Source of the DNA: a virus
Strand: one strand, 5' to 3'
IMG/VR virus record: IMGVR_UViG_3300013306_000001
Span: 1 to 64,000 of that record
Length of the DNA: 64,000 bases
Shown: positions 62,793-64,000 of the stretch, piece by piece
Numbering within the stretch: the stretch's first letter is position 1
Layout: each line of letters starts with the position of its first letter
The notes under the pieces: model-generated
What the model was told of the DNA's origin: nothing
Seen by the model: the letters and a program-made list of their open reading frames with translations, nothing else
The model's database searches: none
Program-made: the position numbers and the translations under genes

Positions 62793-63452
62793 TTATTTCT
62801 CCATAACTTCTTTAAGGAACGGGAAGTATTTTACCACTTCTTCTTTACATTTGATAGCTACATCTTGATGTTCTAGTTGTGTACCGTTGGCTTCTCGTAG
62901 GGAACAATAGTGTAGCCAACTACGAACAGTACCATTCATGTACATCTTACTCATTGTCAAACCTTCTGGAAGAATAACACGAGCAACTTCTTTAGCGATG
63001 CCTTTATCTAAAGCACTTTGATAAATATCTTTTGTACGAGCTAATAGGATTTCTTGTACTTCTTCCCACCACCCGATTGTTTCATCGTCCCAACACGCCA
63101 AGCTATTTTGTCGGTTCTTTGTATCTTGCAAACGGCATTCACGAGTAATAAAGTCTGTACTTTCTGCATAACGTTGGCTGAACTCTTGAAAGCTAAAACT
63201 ACGGTGACGAAGAATCTGCCGTGCAATATCCCGTGGAGCCTCAATCTCCATTGTAATGTTACAGGTTTCAAACACTGAATAGTGGTGATGTTCTACGAAA
63301 TATTTAAGAAGCTTTGCTGCTGTGTCGAAGTTACTTTGATTCTGTGGTGCTGAGACCCGTGCGGCGAACGAAATTATACCCTCGCTATCTGGGATGTCCT
63401 CCACTACTGGTTGGGTAACTCCAATCACACGACATTTAATGAAATCAAACAT
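62793..63452 (-). CDS. thyX: Flavin-dependent thymidylate synthase, 219 aa
   Basis: Methylates dUMP to dTMP using FAD and methylenetetrahydrofolate. The ThyX signature RHRSFSFQEFSQRY (residues 82-95) matches RHRxxSxNExSxRY, with Gln replacing the usual Asn. ISFAARVSAPQNQ near the start and MNGTVRSWLHYCSLRE near the end are family-typical. Length near 220 is normal. Works with dCMP deaminase and NrdJ to supply dTTP. Confidence 0.9.
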   Translation of the reverse strand: MFDFIKCRVIGVTQPVVEDIPDSEGIISFAARVSAPQNQSNFDTAAKLLKYFVEHHHYSVFETCNITMEIEAPRDIARQILRHRSFSFQEFSQRYAESTDFITRECRLQDTKNRQNSLACWDDETIGWWEEVQEILLARTKDIYQSALDKGIAKEVARVILPEGLTMSKMYMNGTVRSWLHYCSLREANGTQLEHQDVAIKCKEEVVKYFPFLKEVMEK

Positions 63453-64000
63453 TTACCTCTCCTACTACCAGTTTATAAATATCTTTAAAGTTTGTACCTA
63501 AACAGATAGACTGGACCGTTACACGGTTGAAATCATACTTTTCTGCGATTCCTTTTACTAAACCCTTAGGTGCCCGAGGGCTATCTCCTTTCCCATCAAG
63601 GTATTCTATAAGAATATTCTTAGCAACCTCATCAGAAATCATTTGGTTAAAAGGTCTTAGTCCTTGAGCTTGTCTAGCCTTCACAGCAGCATTGGATCTA
63701 ACTTTAGGATTCTTATCAAACTGATTATCCTGAGAAGTACCAAGAACAATATTCTCTTTGGATAAGTTTAAAGGATTATCATCTAAATGTCTAACATTAA
63801 TACCGGGCTGAAAAGATTCTTCTCCGTACAATACATATCCAACAAATTTATGAAACGGGAAACTGCCGCGTGTCTTATCTCCCTTACGCAAACTTATACT
63901 AAAAGACGGGTATCTTTGCTTACCGTATAGCTGAGGTTTAATTCTGTTACCAAAAGGTGTTACGAATTCCTGCGTATCAAAATCAAACCAGTACCCCCTC
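63445..64000 (-). CDS. HNH endonuclease, 5' end beyond the window
   Basis: The minus-strand frame is open up to base 64000 (YWFDFDTQEFVTPFGNRIKP), so the gene starts outside. It contains KFVGYVLYGEESFQPGINVR, HLDDNPLNLSKENIVLGTSQ and DNQFD, an HNH_3-like core of homing endonucleases, and a C-terminal helix-turn-helix-like segment (KGLVKGIAEKYDFNRVTVQS). Overlaps the ThyX start by 8 nt. Confidence 0.7.
   Translation of the reverse strand, partial: RGYWFDFDTQEFVTPFGNRIKPQLYGKQRYPSFSISLRKGDKTRGSFPFHKFVGYVLYGEESFQPGINVRHLDDNPLNLSKENIVLGTSQDNQFDKNPKVRSNAAVKARQAQGLRPFNQMISDEVAKNILIEYLDGKGDSPRAPKGLVKGIAEKYDFNRVTVQSICLGTNFKDIYKLVVGEVNV

Noticed and set aside
1-64000. CRISPR arrays, insertion sequences, integrase or lysogeny genes
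   Set aside because: Looked for regular spaced repeats, transposase or recombinase motifs and repressor-type helix-turn-helix genes; none could be supported.

Overview
The window reads as part of the genome of a virulent-looking, contractile-tailed bacteriophage (myovirus, Caudoviricetes) with an AT-rich genome of tightly packed, overlapping genes. Evidence for the phage assignment: a terminase-portal-protease-capsid-neck-sheath-tube-tape measure-baseplate-fibre-lysis order between about 27 and 57 kb, together with phage-type nucleotide metabolism genes. A Gram-negative host is implied by the Rz/Rz1 spanin pair and several phage lipoproteins. A single GC-rich gene (1422-2123) resembles cargo from proteobacterial prophages (Pseudomonas or enteric type). 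I cannot name the phage or host more precisely. No integrase, repressor or partition gene was recognised here.

Layout. (1) 0.5-8 kb, rightward: about twenty-five very small early genes in short groups, many groups preceded by a near-consensus sigma-70 promoter, including a superinfection-immunity-like membrane protein. (2) 8.5-24.3 kb, leftward: about fifty small genes plus recognisable metabolism genes (SLOG/DprA-like, macro-like, Dam methylase, peptidyl-tRNA-hydrolase-like, dCMP deaminase, cupin, ClpP-like, PhoH-like). (3) 24.4-56.7 kb, rightward: a polymerase-like protein, a structured non-coding region with hairpins and tRNA-like elements, then the complete head, neck, tail, baseplate, fibre and lysis modules. 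(4) 56.8-64 kb, leftward: small genes, a class II (B12-type) ribonucleotide reductase and ThyX. Bidirectional or strong terminators separate the blocks.

How it works together: early host-type promoters drive small host-takeover genes, the leftward block tunes nucleotide pools and translation, and the rightward block builds and releases virions. dCMP deaminase, ThyX and NrdJ together could supply deoxynucleotides. The genome is heavily colonised by homing-type endonuclease genes (nine seen, two of them cut by the window ends), and the large terminase gene is split by a compact ORF-less group I intron with an HNH gene directly upstream.

The most unusual observations are: a chain of perfect hairpins (26978-27221) whose pyrimidine loops look like anti-Shine-Dalgarno sequences and match 11 nt of the ribosome binding sites of two operon-leading early genes; a small protein with single-subunit-polymerase-like motifs A/B/C; the split terminase; a likely AUA start in a baseplate gene; three tandem tail-tube paralogues; and a transglutaminase-like protein beside the tail fibre.
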